Source of the DNA: CAYZFD01 sp964477735
GTDB lineage: Bacteria; Bacteroidota; Bacteroidia; Flavobacteriales; Flavobacteriaceae
Direction: 5' to 3'
Length of the DNA stretch: 64,000 nt
NCBI GenBank assembly: GCA_964477735.1
Contig: CAYZFD010000004.1
Span: 7,730-71,729 of the forward strand
Each line of letters starts with the position of its first letter. The first letter of the stretch is position 1. The notes under the pieces were generated by a model, which worked only from the letters and a program-made list of their open reading frames with translations, was not told the origin of the DNA and searched no databases. Of this stretch, positions 1-9,204 are shown piece after piece. Position numbers and translations under genes: made by a program.

Positions 1-1
1 C

Positions 2-190
2 AACACAAAAACAATCGACAAAGAATTTGAATTTGTTGCCAATAAATTGGATCTAACAGTTTTAGAATTGAAAAAATATTTTGAATTGCCCTTAAAAACC
101 TACCGAGATTACAAGTCTCAAGAAACAATTTTTAAAATTGGAGCAAAGGTCTTGAAAACACTTGGGGTGGAAAAAGGAGGTAAAAGATGA
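2..190 (+). CDS. N-acetyl sugar amidotransferase, C-terminal end (partial)
   Basis: This open frame enters from the left edge and gives 62 residues ending in ...LGVEKGGKR before a TGA. The tail, with its lysine-rich segment, resembles the C-terminus of WbpG/PseA-type N-acetyl sugar amidotransferases, but too little is visible for a firm call from sequence alone. Its TGA overlaps the ATG of the HisH-like gene in an ATGA. WbpG-type enzymes work with HisH2/HisF2-type partners, and those are exactly the next two genes. The inferred role is transfer of nascent ammonia onto an acetamido group of a UDP-amino-uronic acid, giving an acetamidino group. The catalytic and ATP-binding parts lie outside the window. 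Confidence 0.6.
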   Translation, partial: NTKTIDKEFEFVANKLDLTVLELKKYFELPLKTYRDYKSQETIFKIGAKVLKTLGVEKGGKR

Positions 191-816
191 TAGGAATTGT
201 TGAATATGGAGCTGGAAATGTTAATGCCATATGTAGGGTTTATAAAAATAATTTAATAGCACATAAAATTATTAGAGCTCCATCGGATTTTGTAGAGTGT
301 TCAAAAATAATTTTACCTGGTGTTGGTGCATTTGATTATGTGATTCAAAAACTTTTTGCTTCCAATTTACTAGAACCGTTAAATCATGCTGTAAACGTTG
401 AAAAAAAGCACATATTAGGGATTTGTGTTGGAATGCAAATCATGGGAAGTTCAAGTGAAGAAGGAAAACTAAGCGGTTTAGGATGGATCCCTGGCGAAGT
501 AAAACTTTTTGATAAATCAAAATTAAACTCTAAACCATTTTTGCCTCATATGGGTTGGAATACTCTTTGCTTTAATAAAAAAAATAAGCTCTTTGATGGA
601 ATTGATGAAGAGTATGGCTTTTATTTTGTCCATTCTTATTATTTCCAAGCAGAAAACCATCAACACGTCTTGACAACTACAAATTATGGCGTAAACTTTC
701 ACTCTACAATTCAAAAAAATAACATTATGGCCACTCAATTTCATCCAGAAAAAAGCCATTCAAATGGCGAAAAACTTCTGTTAAATTTTGCAAATTTAAC
801 AGATGCTAAGATCTAG
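187..816 (+). CDS. hisH2: HisH-like glutamine amidotransferase (surface polysaccharide type)
   Basis: A class I glutamine amidotransferase of 209 residues that hydrolyses glutamine to supply ammonia. The nucleophile is C80 in GICVGMQ, and the H186/E188 pair lies in FHPEKS, so the triad is intact. Length and motifs match HisH of imidazole-glycerol-phosphate synthase. No other his genes are nearby; the partners are an amidotransferase upstream (ATGA overlap) and a HisF-like gene overlapping by 14 bp downstream, as in the wbpG-hisH2-hisF2 group of Pseudomonas aeruginosa O-antigen loci. The role in acetamidino formation rather than histidine synthesis is inferred from this context. Codon use is strongly A/T-rich like the rest of the operon. 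Confidence 0.85.
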   Translation: MIGIVEYGAGNVNAICRVYKNNLIAHKIIRAPSDFVECSKIILPGVGAFDYVIQKLFASNLLEPLNHAVNVEKKHILGICVGMQIMGSSSEEGKLSGLGWIPGEVKLFDKSKLNSKPFLPHMGWNTLCFNKKNKLFDGIDEEYGFYFVHSYYFQAENHQHVLTTTNYGVNFHSTIQKNNIMATQFHPEKSHSNGEKLLLNFANLTDAKI

Positions 817-1567
817 AATTATCCCATGTCTTTTGATGAAAGATAATGGACTTGTAAAAACCGTAAAATTTAAAGAAGGAAAGTATGTTGGTGATCCTAT
901 AAATGCAGTAAGAATTTTTAATGAAAAAGAAGTTGATGAATTGATGTTATTAGATATAGATAAATCAAAAAATAAAATGCAGCCAAATTTTGATTTAATT
1001 CAAAAAATTGCAGACGAAAGCAGAATGCCAATATGTTATGGAGGCGGCATAACTAGTGTTAGTCAAGCAAAAAAAATAATTGAAATGGGTGTTGAGAAAG
1101 TGGCAATCTCAAATGCGTTTGTTAATAATCCTCAATTAGTTAATGAAATTTCAGAAGTGATTGGAGCACAAAGTGTTGTGATTGTTCTTGATGTTAGGAA
1201 AAAAACTTTTAGTTCAGATTATAATATTTTCACATTAAATGGAACAATAAAATCACCTAAATCTCTTAAAAGCACTCTAAATCAGATCAATAAATTAAAT
1301 TATGGCGAACTAGTTGTTAATTCAATTGATAATGATGGAATTATGTGCGGATACGATTTTAAGTTAGCTAAACTATGTAGAGAAAAAACTGAAAAACCCT
1401 TGACTATTTTGGGAGGAGCTAGTAATTTAAAAGATATTCAAAGTTTAATTAAAGAGTTCAAAATTATAGGAGCAGCTGCTGGGAGCCTTTTTGTTTTCAA
1501 AGGAAAATACAAGGCAGTTCTACTAAATTATCCAGATAAGACTGAAAGAAAACGTTTATACTTATGA
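803..1567 (+). CDS. hisF2: HisF-like (AglZ/HisF2 family) acetamidino-modification protein
   Basis: A 254-residue (beta/alpha)8-barrel protein of the HisF family. The start MLRSRIIPCLLM matches HisF N-termini, and the conserved aspartates are visible in LDVRKK and in DNDGIMCGYD. A glycine-rich phosphate-binding region is seen at CYGGGI and again at LGGAS. In histidine synthesis HisF uses ammonia channelled from HisH; in polysaccharide loci the HisH2/HisF2 pair is thought to feed ammonia to a WbpG-type enzyme. The start overlaps the hisH-like gene by 14 bp, and its stop shares an ATGA with the following oxidoreductase, so the genes are probably translationally coupled. Confidence 0.83.
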   Translation: MLRSRIIPCLLMKDNGLVKTVKFKEGKYVGDPINAVRIFNEKEVDELMLLDIDKSKNKMQPNFDLIQKIADESRMPICYGGGITSVSQAKKIIEMGVEKVAISNAFVNNPQLVNEISEVIGAQSVVIVLDVRKKTFSSDYNIFTLNGTIKSPKSLKSTLNQINKLNYGELVVNSIDNDGIMCGYDFKLAKLCREKTEKPLTILGGASNLKDIQSLIKEFKIIGAAAGSLFVFKGKYKAVLLNYPDKTERKRLYL

Positions 1568-3684
1568 AACAGATTATACAAGATTTAAAGACAGGCTCTA
1601 CCATTCTTGAAAAAGTACCTTCTCCAATAGTAAAAAATGGCCACGTATTAATTCAAACAGTAAATTCTTTGGTTTCTTTAGGAACAGAAAAAATGCTTGT
1701 AAACTTCGGAAAGTCAAATTATTTTCAAAAAGCTCGTCAGCAACCTGAAAAAGTTAAACAGGTCTTGAATAAAATTAAAACGGATGGTCTTAAACCAACT
1801 TTTGAATCTGTTTTTAGAAAACTAAATGAACCGCTACCTCTTGGATATTGTAATTCAGGAATAGTTATCGGTGTAGGAGAGGGTGTAACAGAGTTTAGGG
1901 TAGGAGATCGTGTAATTAGTAATGGCAATCATGCAGAAGTTGTTAACATTCCCAAAAACCTTGTAGCTAAGATTCCTAAAAACGTAAACTTTGAAGAGGC
2001 TTCATTTACTGTAATTGGAGCTATAGGGCTTCAGGGAATTAGACTTTTAAAACCAACCTTTGGGGAAACAATTTCAGTGGTAGGCTTGGGCTTAATCGGA
2101 TTGATATCTGCACAAATTTTAAAAGCGAATGGATGCGATGTAATTGGGATTGATTTTGACCAGTCGAAATTAGATTTGGCCAAAAAATGGGGGATTAAGG
2201 TCATTAATGCAAAAGAAAAAAATGTAATTAAAGCAATTGAAAAAAAAACAAGGGGAATTGGGGTTGATGGTGTTCTAATTGCTGCTTCGGCTAAAAATGA
2301 CAAAATTATTAATGAATCAGCACAAATGTGTAGAAAAAGAGGACGGGTTGTCCTAGTAGGGGTAATAGACTTAAATCTTAACAGATCAGATTTTTATGAA
2401 AAAGAAATTTCTTTTCAGGTATCATGTAGTTATGGACCTGGCCGATATGATTCGAATTATGAAGAAAAAGGATTTGATTATCCCATAGGTTTTGTTAGGT
2501 GGACTGAGAAAAGAAATTTCGAAGCGTTTTTATCTGCTCTATCCAAAAAATTAATTGATGTAAAGCCATTGATTACCGATAGAGTAAAATTGGAGGATTT
2601 TCATAATGTTTACGATAACCTGTCAGAAAAAGGATCAATAGCTTATATTATAAATTATGATATTAAATCCGTTTTAACTCATGAGAGCTCAACTGTAAAT
2701 CTTGTTGAGAAATCTTTCTCAAGTAGTAAAGGAAACATTGGAATTATTGGATCTGGAAATTTCACATCAGCATTGATTGTACCTACCCTCTCCAAATTGG
2801 GAGCTAATCTTAAACATATTGCATCATCTAAGGGTCTTTCAAGCACTATACTTGCAAAAAAATATAAAATAGCAAATAGCACAACAAACTACATGACTAT
2901 CATTAATGACCCAGAAGTTGACGGAGTAATAATTACCACAAGACACCATAATCACGCAAGTTTAGTGGTTAAAACTTTAAAGGCAAACAAACATGTGTTT
3001 GTAGAAAAGCCATTAGCCATAAACCTAGTTGAGCTAGAAAATATAAAGAAGAGTTTATCAGAATCTTCAAAATCTATTATGGTAGGCTTTAACAGAAGAT
3101 TTTCACCTTTTATCAATGCTGCCAAAAATGCTATAGGATTAAACCCTGGTCCAATTAATGTAATTGCCACAATGAATGCTGGAGAAATTCCTCCTGAACA
3201 TTGGGTTCAGGACATGAATGTTGGAGGTGGACGGATCATAGGAGAAGCATGCCATTATATTGATCTAATTTCACATTTAACAGAAAGTAAAGTGATTTCA
3301 GTATTGTTAGTAGCAAACGGGAAAACACCTCAAGCAAATACTGATAATGCTTCTATATTACTAAAATATGAATCGGGAGCATTGGGGGTTGTTAATTATT
3401 TTTCTAATGGAAGTAAATCATACCCGAAGGAGCGAATTGAAATTTTTCAAGATGGAAAAAACATTGTGATAAACAACTTTAAAGACATAAAATTTTACGG
3501 TTATAACCAAAAAGGGTTTCGTAAAACCCAAGATAAAGGACACCAAAGCCAATTTAAGCTTTGGATCGAAAAATTAGAAAAAGGAGGAGGCGCCTTAATT
3601 CCCTTTGAATCAATTTATAATACTTCAAAATCAGTTATTCTGGCTATAGAATCCCTTAAAAAAAATACCTGGGTGGATGTTTAA
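1564..3684 (+). CDS. Bi-domain oxidoreductase (ADH-like plus Gfo/Idh/MocA)
   Basis: A 706-residue fusion. Residues 1 to about 365 form a medium-chain alcohol dehydrogenase-like module with a Rossmann motif GLGLIG near 172-177. Residues about 390-706 form a Gfo/Idh/MocA oxidoreductase beginning GNIGIIGSGNF and carrying the EKPLA motif near 481-485. The GHE motif that supplies a zinc ligand in zinc alcohol dehydrogenases is replaced by GYCNSG, so the first module probably lacks catalytic zinc. Proteins of this architecture occur in O-antigen and capsule clusters, where a sugar-nucleotide or glycan-modifying redox role is assumed; the substrate is not known. It overlaps hisF2 by 4 bp and the heparinase-like gene by 8 bp. 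Confidence 0.85.
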   Translation: MKQIIQDLKTGSTILEKVPSPIVKNGHVLIQTVNSLVSLGTEKMLVNFGKSNYFQKARQQPEKVKQVLNKIKTDGLKPTFESVFRKLNEPLPLGYCNSGIVIGVGEGVTEFRVGDRVISNGNHAEVVNIPKNLVAKIPKNVNFEEASFTVIGAIGLQGIRLLKPTFGETISVVGLGLIGLISAQILKANGCDVIGIDFDQSKLDLAKKWGIKVINAKEKNVIKAIEKKTRGIGVDGVLIAASAKNDKIINESAQMCRKRGRVVLVGVIDLNLNRSDFYEKEISFQVSCSYGPGRYDSNYEEKGFDYPIGFVRWTEKRNFEAFLSALSKKLIDVKPLITDRVKLEDFHNVYDNLSEKGSIAYIINYDIKSVLTHESSTVNLVEKSFSSSKGNIGIIGSGNFTSALIVPTLSKLGANLKHIASSKGLSSTILAKKYKIANSTTNYMTIINDPEVDGVIITTRHHNHASLVVKTLKANKHVFVEKPLAINLVELENIKKSLSESSKSIMVGFNRRFSPFINAAKNAIGLNPGPINVIATMNAGEIPPEHWVQDMNVGGGRIIGEACHYIDLISHLTESKVISVLLVANGKTPQANTDNASILLKYESGALGVVNYFSNGSKSYPKERIEIFQDGKNIVINNFKDIKFYGYNQKGFRKTQDKGHQSQFKLWIEKLEKGGGALIPFESIYNTSKSVILAIESLKKNTWVDV

Positions 3685-5272
3685 CTTCTTTTACAGATTT
3701 CTAAGAACAATCAGTTACTTAAAAGCAATTCAAATCTTTTATTTAACGACAAATAAATTTGGTCTAAAAAAAAAATTCAATATAAACACCAAAAAGGCTT
3801 CTGTTTCAATCGCTACATTAAAGGAATTCAAATTTATTGAGCCAAATAAATCTCTATTTTTAAAAAACACTACTTTCATTTTTCTCAATCAAAAAGCTAG
3901 TTTTAAAAATAAAATTGATTGGAATTTTAGGGATTTTGGAAAGCTATGGCTATATAATTTAAACTATTTAGATTATATAAATCAAAAAGAAATACCACTT
4001 GACATCCGAGTTTCAATAATTAGTTCCTTTTATGAATCTTATGAAGAATTGCTTGATGGTAGAGAACCTTATCCAACATCACTAAGAATAGTTAATTTAA
4101 TAAAATTTATTGCATCAAACAAACAAAAAACCTCAAAAAACCTCATTGATTTACTTAAAAGAGAAACGTATTATCTTGATAATAATCTAGAATACCATTT
4201 ACAAGCAAATCACTTGTTAGAAAATGCCCTAGCTCTCTGGTTTTCTTGTCATTTATTTGAAGATGAATCTTTAATAAAAAAAACAAAAAAATTAATTCAG
4301 AATCAACTTGATGAACAAATTTTAAAAGATGGTGCACATTACGAACTATCACCCATGTATCATCAAATTATACTGGGAAGGTTATTAGAATCGATAGCTT
4401 TGGCAATTGAAAACCCTAGAGAATGGCATTCAGATACATTAGATTTAATGAAAGAAAAGGCATCCGAAATGTTGAGTTGGACTAGAAACATTTCAAATGA
4501 TTACAAACACTTTATTAGAATTAATGACTCGGTTGAAGGTATTGCGCCATCACTTAACAACTTATGCCGCCTTGCCACAAATCTAGATGTTCAAGAAAAA
4601 AAAATTTCATTGAATGACTCAGGATATAGAGTTTTTAAATCTCACAGAATTTTTGTAGTATTCGACATTTCTGAGATTATTTCTAAAAACCAACCAGGAC
4701 ACTCTCACGCAGATACGTTTAATTTTATTCTGTATTGCAATGATAAACCAATTGTGGTTGACCCTGGGATATCTACATATGAACAAACCTCTTTTAGATA
4801 TAACGAACGAAGTTCAAAATATCACAACACAGTAATAATTGACGAAAATGACAATAATGAAGTCTGGAGTTCGTTTAGAGTAGGAAGAAGAGCCAAAGTA
4901 AATGTTGATATTGATAATGTTAAATCCGTAAGCGCAACACACAACGGATATTGTCATTTAAAAACACTAATATCCAGAAAGATGAGTTTTGAAAAAGATT
5001 CATTAACAATTAATGACCATGTGCAAACATCAAAAAAAAAAGAAGGAAAGTTTAACATTCATTTATTCCCTGGAATTTCATTTGAATTAAACAAATCTCA
5101 CTTGAGAATTCAAAACATATCATTTCATTTTAAAGGAGCTCATAAAATTGATGTTCAAAACTATAATTATGCTCTGGGTTTCAATAAAAGAATTAAAGCA
5201 AAAAAATTGGAAGTTTATTTCTTCAATGAATTAATAACAACAATAAAATATGAAAATACTTTTTTTAAGTGA
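3677..5272 (+). CDS. Heparinase II/III family protein in polysaccharide operon
   Basis: A 531-residue protein with the heparinase II/III-type layout: an alpha/alpha toroid (about 60-310) followed by a beta-rich region (about 330-520). Recognisable segments are YHLQANHLLENA, with candidate catalytic N/H; LSPMYHQ, with a candidate tyrosine; and GHSHADTF, with paired histidines. Family members are polysaccharide lyases, and dermatan-sulfate epimerase shares the fold. There is no clear signal peptide: the N-terminus is basic and aromatic (MFNFFYRFLR), so a cytoplasmic or membrane-face site is plausible. It overlaps the gene before by 8 bp and the glycosyltransferase after by 23 bp. Base composition is among the most A/T-rich in the window. 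Confidence 0.8.
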   Translation: MFNFFYRFLRTISYLKAIQIFYLTTNKFGLKKKFNINTKKASVSIATLKEFKFIEPNKSLFLKNTTFIFLNQKASFKNKIDWNFRDFGKLWLYNLNYLDYINQKEIPLDIRVSIISSFYESYEELLDGREPYPTSLRIVNLIKFIASNKQKTSKNLIDLLKRETYYLDNNLEYHLQANHLLENALALWFSCHLFEDESLIKKTKKLIQNQLDEQILKDGAHYELSPMYHQIILGRLLESIALAIENPREWHSDTLDLMKEKASEMLSWTRNISNDYKHFIRINDSVEGIAPSLNNLCRLATNLDVQEKKISLNDSGYRVFKSHRIFVVFDISEIISKNQPGHSHADTFNFILYCNDKPIVVDPGISTYEQTSFRYNERSSKYHNTVIIDENDNNEVWSSFRVGRRAKVNVDIDNVKSVSATHNGYCHLKTLISRKMSFEKDSLTINDHVQTSKKKEGKFNIHLFPGISFELNKSHLRIQNISFHFKGAHKIDVQNYNYALGFNKRIKAKKLEVYFFNELITTIKYENTFFK

Positions 5273-6455
5273 CAACTTCCCCCCTGAAGTTAATGCCCCC
5301 GCATCAAGAACTTACGACCACTGTAAATCCTGGGTCGAGCTAGGAATTGATGTCACCGTAATCACCTGCTTTCCAAACTTTCCTCAAGGCAAAATTCACG
5401 AAGGATATAAAAACAAATTATATGAAAAAGAGGTGATCGATGGGATTGAAGTTATTCGAGTATGGTCGTATATGACTGCAAACACAGGTTTTTTTAAAAG
5501 AACTATCGATTTCATCAGCTATGCAACTTCCTCTTTTATTTGTGGACTGTTTATAAAGTCAGATGTTATTATAGCTACTAGCCCACAACTTTTCACGGCC
5601 ATTTCAGGCAAACTCTTAAGCTTTTTTAAGAGATCACCATACATAATGGAAGTAAGAGATCTTTGGCCAGATTCTATAGTTGCAGTAGGAAGCATGAGTC
5701 AAAAGTCAATACTTTATTCGTTCTTAAAAAAAATTGAATTCATCCTTTATAAAAGTTCATCAAAAATTATTGTTTTAACAGAAAGTTTTAAAAATTATTT
5801 AGAAGAAAGAAACATTCCTGAATCAAAAATAGGTGTTTTTAAAAATGGTGTCTTTTCACAAAACATAAATTTAAATTTTGATGAGATCGAGAAAATTAAA
5901 AAAGATTATGATCTTATTGGTAAAGTTGTAGTCTCTTATGTAGGTACTTTTGGACTTGCACACAATCTTGAATTTATTTTAGAATGCATAGCTTCTTTAC
6001 AAAATGACAACATTAAATTTTTATTTATTGGGGATGGCGCTAAAAGAGAGCAATTAATTAAAATCAAAAACGAGAAAAACCTTCACAATGTTATTTTTAT
6101 TAATACTGTACCAAAATCTGAAGTTTCAAACTTTATATCAGTTTCTGATTATGCACTTGTAAACCTGAAAAAATCAAATGATTTTAAAAAAGTAATTCCA
6201 TCAAAAATTTTCGAAAATGTAGCTCTCAAAAAACCAATATTATTGGGGGTAGATGGAGAATCAAAAGATTTAATTGAATATTATGGAGTTGGAGTTTCCT
6301 TTGAACCAGAAAATAAAATGTCATTTTTTGATGCCTTAAGAAAAATTGAAGATTTAAAATCAAATCAACATTTTGTCAGCAACTGCGAGCGCTTTATTAA
6401 AGATTTTGATCGTAAAAAAATAGCCGAAAAAGCACTTGCATTTATTTCTAAATAA
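5250..6455 (+). CDS. Glycosyltransferase family 4 (WbuB-like)
   Basis: A 401-residue GT-B glycosyltransferase. The N-terminal donor-side start is ILFLSDNFPPEVNAPASRTYDHC, a form typical of WbuB-like GT4 enzymes. The segment MEVRDLWPDS near residue 135 and the nucleotide-sugar-binding half (VVSYVGTFGLAHN near 230, PSKIFENVALKKPIL near 315) are well preserved. It should add a sugar to a lipid-linked oligosaccharide on the cytoplasmic face of the inner membrane; donor and acceptor cannot be read from sequence. It is the last gene of the tightly overlapping operon. An 80-bp A/T-rich gap with no obvious hairpin terminator follows before the convergent membrane protein. Confidence 0.87.
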   Translation: MKILFLSDNFPPEVNAPASRTYDHCKSWVELGIDVTVITCFPNFPQGKIHEGYKNKLYEKEVIDGIEVIRVWSYMTANTGFFKRTIDFISYATSSFICGLFIKSDVIIATSPQLFTAISGKLLSFFKRSPYIMEVRDLWPDSIVAVGSMSQKSILYSFLKKIEFILYKSSSKIIVLTESFKNYLEERNIPESKIGVFKNGVFSQNINLNFDEIEKIKKDYDLIGKVVVSYVGTFGLAHNLEFILECIASLQNDNIKFLFIGDGAKREQLIKIKNEKNLHNVIFINTVPKSEVSNFISVSDYALVNLKKSNDFKKVIPSKIFENVALKKPILLGVDGESKDLIEYYGVGVSFEPENKMSFFDALRKIEDLKSNQHFVSNCERFIKDFDRKKIAEKALAFISK

Positions 6456-6535
6456 ATGATTTGAAATGAAATCAAAACTTAGTAACAATTGTTTGTCTAA
6501 ACTTAATGACCTAACTTTCTGTCCCTAATTTTTTA

Positions 6536-7714
6536 TCAATCATTTTTCATTAATAAAACAGCCACGCCATAAAACAACATCGCCAAGGGAGCTTCATTAA
6601 CTCCACCAGCGAAACAAGCAACTGCAAGCGGGATTGTCCAAGGCCAATTAGGAATCCACTTCCAATAAAAAAAACAACTTAAAAACAAGCCAAATAGACC
6701 ATAAAAAAATGAGATATCAAATATCATCATCTCTACTCTTTCGGGAAAGCGAATTGGAAATCCAAAAACCCAATCCAAAAACTTATGTTGCTCACCAAAT
6801 GAAGAGTAGATGTTAATAAGGTTTTCATTTCTTGTAGAAAATATTACCCCAAAAATTCCGTGTTTATGATAAACATTTCTCCAAAACGTTGAGTATGAAA
6901 TCATTAGGGGTAACCAAAAGGAAGTGGTAATTATCATAATAATGGATAAAACACCAAGAGTCCACCTGATGTAAATGTTATTTACTATAATAATAAATAA
7001 AATAAGCCCTAAATAAAGTAATCCAGATTTTTGGCCAGACAATAATAAACATAAAGCAAAAAGAAAAATTATTGACCTTTGTTTTTTTAGTTTTAACAAC
7101 ATTAACATTAGAGTTATTCCATAAAAGATGATGTTGATTGAGTTGTGTTCAAAAATTCCGCTATATCCCCACCTTCCCGTTAGTGGGTAACTTTCAAAAA
7201 CAGTAATTCCTAATAGCGCTCCAAGGATTATAAACACAGCATTTATGGTTAAGAACTGTTGTAGTCGATGTATAAAAATTTTACCAAAAGAGTTGATGTT
7301 TTTTAAAACCGACCACACCCCTAAAAACAGTATAGGCATCGTAAATTTGGCTGTATAATAACCTTGGCTTTTGGTGAAGCTTTCAATAAGACTATAATCA
7401 GGGGATCCCCAAGCAAAACGAAATTCGTTAACCAAGAAAATAAGGACAATACCCCCCCAACACCAAAAAACAAAGCGCGGGATTTTATTTCTTAAATACC
7501 AAGCACTGATTAAAATAACCCCATAGGCCAAGGCAAACAATATGCCTTCAGTAATTTTAAAACCGCTCCATTTAAGGTCTAAATAAACAAAGAGTAATTT
7601 TTGTAGAAAACGGTTAAATAAAAAATAACCTGTCAGTAACACAAGCATCCCATAATAAAACCTTGCACTCTCAAAAACATGCTTTCGGGCGTATGTGGTT
7701 ATGATTTGTATCAT
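6536..7714 (-). CDS. O-antigen polymerase/ligase-like membrane protein
   Basis: A 392-residue polytopic membrane protein with about 10-12 hydrophobic segments. A large loop near the middle carries GRWGYSGIFEHN, which resembles the periplasmic-loop region of Wzy/WaaL-type proteins. Those proteins polymerise or ligate lipid-linked repeat units at the outer face of the inner membrane. The assignment rests on topology, the loop motif and location between a glycosyltransferase operon and sugar-nucleotide genes, not on a clear family signature. It is transcribed toward the preceding operon and is A/T-rich like it, in contrast to the dehydrogenase gene upstream of it. Confidence 0.62.
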   Translation of the reverse strand: MIQIITTYARKHVFESARFYYGMLVLLTGYFLFNRFLQKLLFVYLDLKWSGFKITEGILFALAYGVILISAWYLRNKIPRFVFWCWGGIVLIFLVNEFRFAWGSPDYSLIESFTKSQGYYTAKFTMPILFLGVWSVLKNINSFGKIFIHRLQQFLTINAVFIILGALLGITVFESYPLTGRWGYSGIFEHNSINIIFYGITLMLMLLKLKKQRSIIFLFALCLLLSGQKSGLLYLGLILFIIIVNNIYIRWTLGVLSIIMIITTSFWLPLMISYSTFWRNVYHKHGIFGVIFSTRNENLINIYSSFGEQHKFLDWVFGFPIRFPERVEMMIFDISFFYGLFGLFLSCFFYWKWIPNWPWTIPLAVACFAGGVNEAPLAMLFYGVAVLLMKND

Positions 7715-7817
7715 TATTGATGCATTAACGGTTTATGAACAGCTTTGTTGTGTTTCTTTAATAATGGCTATTTGATGACAATGGGTTGATTTTACAAAAC
7801 TCCTGATTGCTTTGACC

Positions 7818-9074
7818 TTACAAGCGTTCACTCACCTGATCTTTGGGCCAAAGACCTTTCACATCAAAGACTACGGCTTGGGGTTGTGACTTAAAATCTT
7901 GAATAGGGAAGTTTTTAAAGGCCTCATGGCCAACGGCCAAAACCAGCACTTCATAGGTTTTTTCGGGAGGGGCCACTAGCGGTTTGCCCAGCAACTGGGT
8001 CGCTTCTGAGGCATCCACTACAGGATCGAACACATCTACCACAAGGCCATATGAAGCCAAAGCCTCAACCACATCCACCACTTTGGTGTTTCTCAGGTCG
8101 GGGCAGTTTTCCTTAAAACTCAACCCAAAAATGAGGGCACTGCTCCCCTTGACAGGAATGTTGTTTTCGATCATTTTTTTAACAATACGTGCCGAAATAT
8201 GTTCGCCCATAGTATCGTTCACCCTGCGCCCCGATAAGATCACATCAGGGGTATAGCCCAGTTGTTCCGCTTTGTAAGTGAGGTAGTAGGGATCCACACT
8301 AATGCAATGCCCCCCAACCAAGCCAGGTTTGTAGGGCATAAAATTCCACTTCGTTGCGGCAGCTTCTAAAACCTCGAGAGTGTCGATGTTCATCTTACTA
8401 AAAATCACCGCCAATTCATTGGCCAACGAAATGTTGAGGTCGCGCTGGGTGTTTTCAATTACCTTTGAGGCTTCGGCGACCCTAATGCTCGAAACCGGGT
8501 GGGTGGGCACTTCTAATATAGACTGATAGAGTTTATCTACTTGTTGCGCCGCTTGGGGGGTGCTTCCCGAAGTCACCCTTCGAATTGTTTTCAGCGACTT
8601 GCTGTGATCTCCAGGATTGATGCGCTCGGGGGCATAGCCACAAAAAAAGTCTTCATTAAACCGCAACCCACTTTTTTGTTCTAGCACAGGAATGCAATCT
8701 TCCTCAGTACAGCCAGGATATACGGTTGATTCATAAATCACTAAATCTCCCTTTTTTAAATACTGACCAATGGTTTCACTAGCCCCAAGCAAAAGACTCA
8801 AATCGGGGCGTTTGGCAGCGTCAACTGGGGTGGGCACCGTAACGATATAAATGTTGGCGGCCCTCAAGTCCTCATCCCGATCTGTTAATTTAAGCGCAGT
8901 CGCTTTTTGAAGGGATTCCATTGTAACCTCACCTGTTTTGTCATGCCCTTTTAATAGGGCTGCAACACGCGTTTTGTCATGATCATATCCAATTACAGTT
9001 CTTTTTTCGGCAAAAGCCACTGCCAATGGCAAGCCCACATATCCCAAACCAATGACCGCAATTGTTCCTTCCAT
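7818..9074 (-). CDS. Nucleotide sugar 6-dehydrogenase (WbpA/TviB type)
   Basis: A 418-residue UDP-glucose/GDP-mannose dehydrogenase family enzyme that oxidises C6 of a UDP-sugar twice with NAD+ to a uronic acid. Visible are the Rossmann start IAVIGLGYVGLPLA (5-18), YESTVYPGCTEE near 114-125, the central GYAPERINPGDH, and the catalytic cysteine C257 in GGHCISVDPYYL. Overall pattern and length fit the UDP-HexNAc group (WbpA, TviB/VipA) better than UDP-glucose dehydrogenase, though the exact substrate is inferred. This would supply the uronic acid that the HisH2/HisF2 module could amidinate. Composition is clearly less A/T-rich than 1-7.7 kb. Confidence 0.85.
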   Translation of the reverse strand: MEGTIAVIGLGYVGLPLAVAFAEKRTVIGYDHDKTRVAALLKGHDKTGEVTMESLQKATALKLTDRDEDLRAANIYIVTVPTPVDAAKRPDLSLLLGASETIGQYLKKGDLVIYESTVYPGCTEEDCIPVLEQKSGLRFNEDFFCGYAPERINPGDHSKSLKTIRRVTSGSTPQAAQQVDKLYQSILEVPTHPVSSIRVAEASKVIENTQRDLNISLANELAVIFSKMNIDTLEVLEAAATKWNFMPYKPGLVGGHCISVDPYYLTYKAEQLGYTPDVILSGRRVNDTMGEHISARIVKKMIENNIPVKGSSALIFGLSFKENCPDLRNTKVVDVVEALASYGLVVDVFDPVVDASEATQLLGKPLVAPPEKTYEVLVLAVGHEAFKNFPIQDFKSQPQAVVFDVKGLWPKDQVSERL

Positions 9075-9204
9075 GCCAAAATTTGAAAATCAAAAGTACA
9101 AATCTTTTGCTTGCTAGAAGAATGGCCTTATTTTTACACGAATTTTGAAAAACCTTCGTTTTTTGTTCAACACCCCAATTCGCATAACGACTATCGATTC
9201 AACA

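Noticed and set aside
187..1567. hisH/hisF as part of a histidine-biosynthesis operon
   Set aside because: No other his genes are present in view; the neighbours are glycan genes and base composition matches them.
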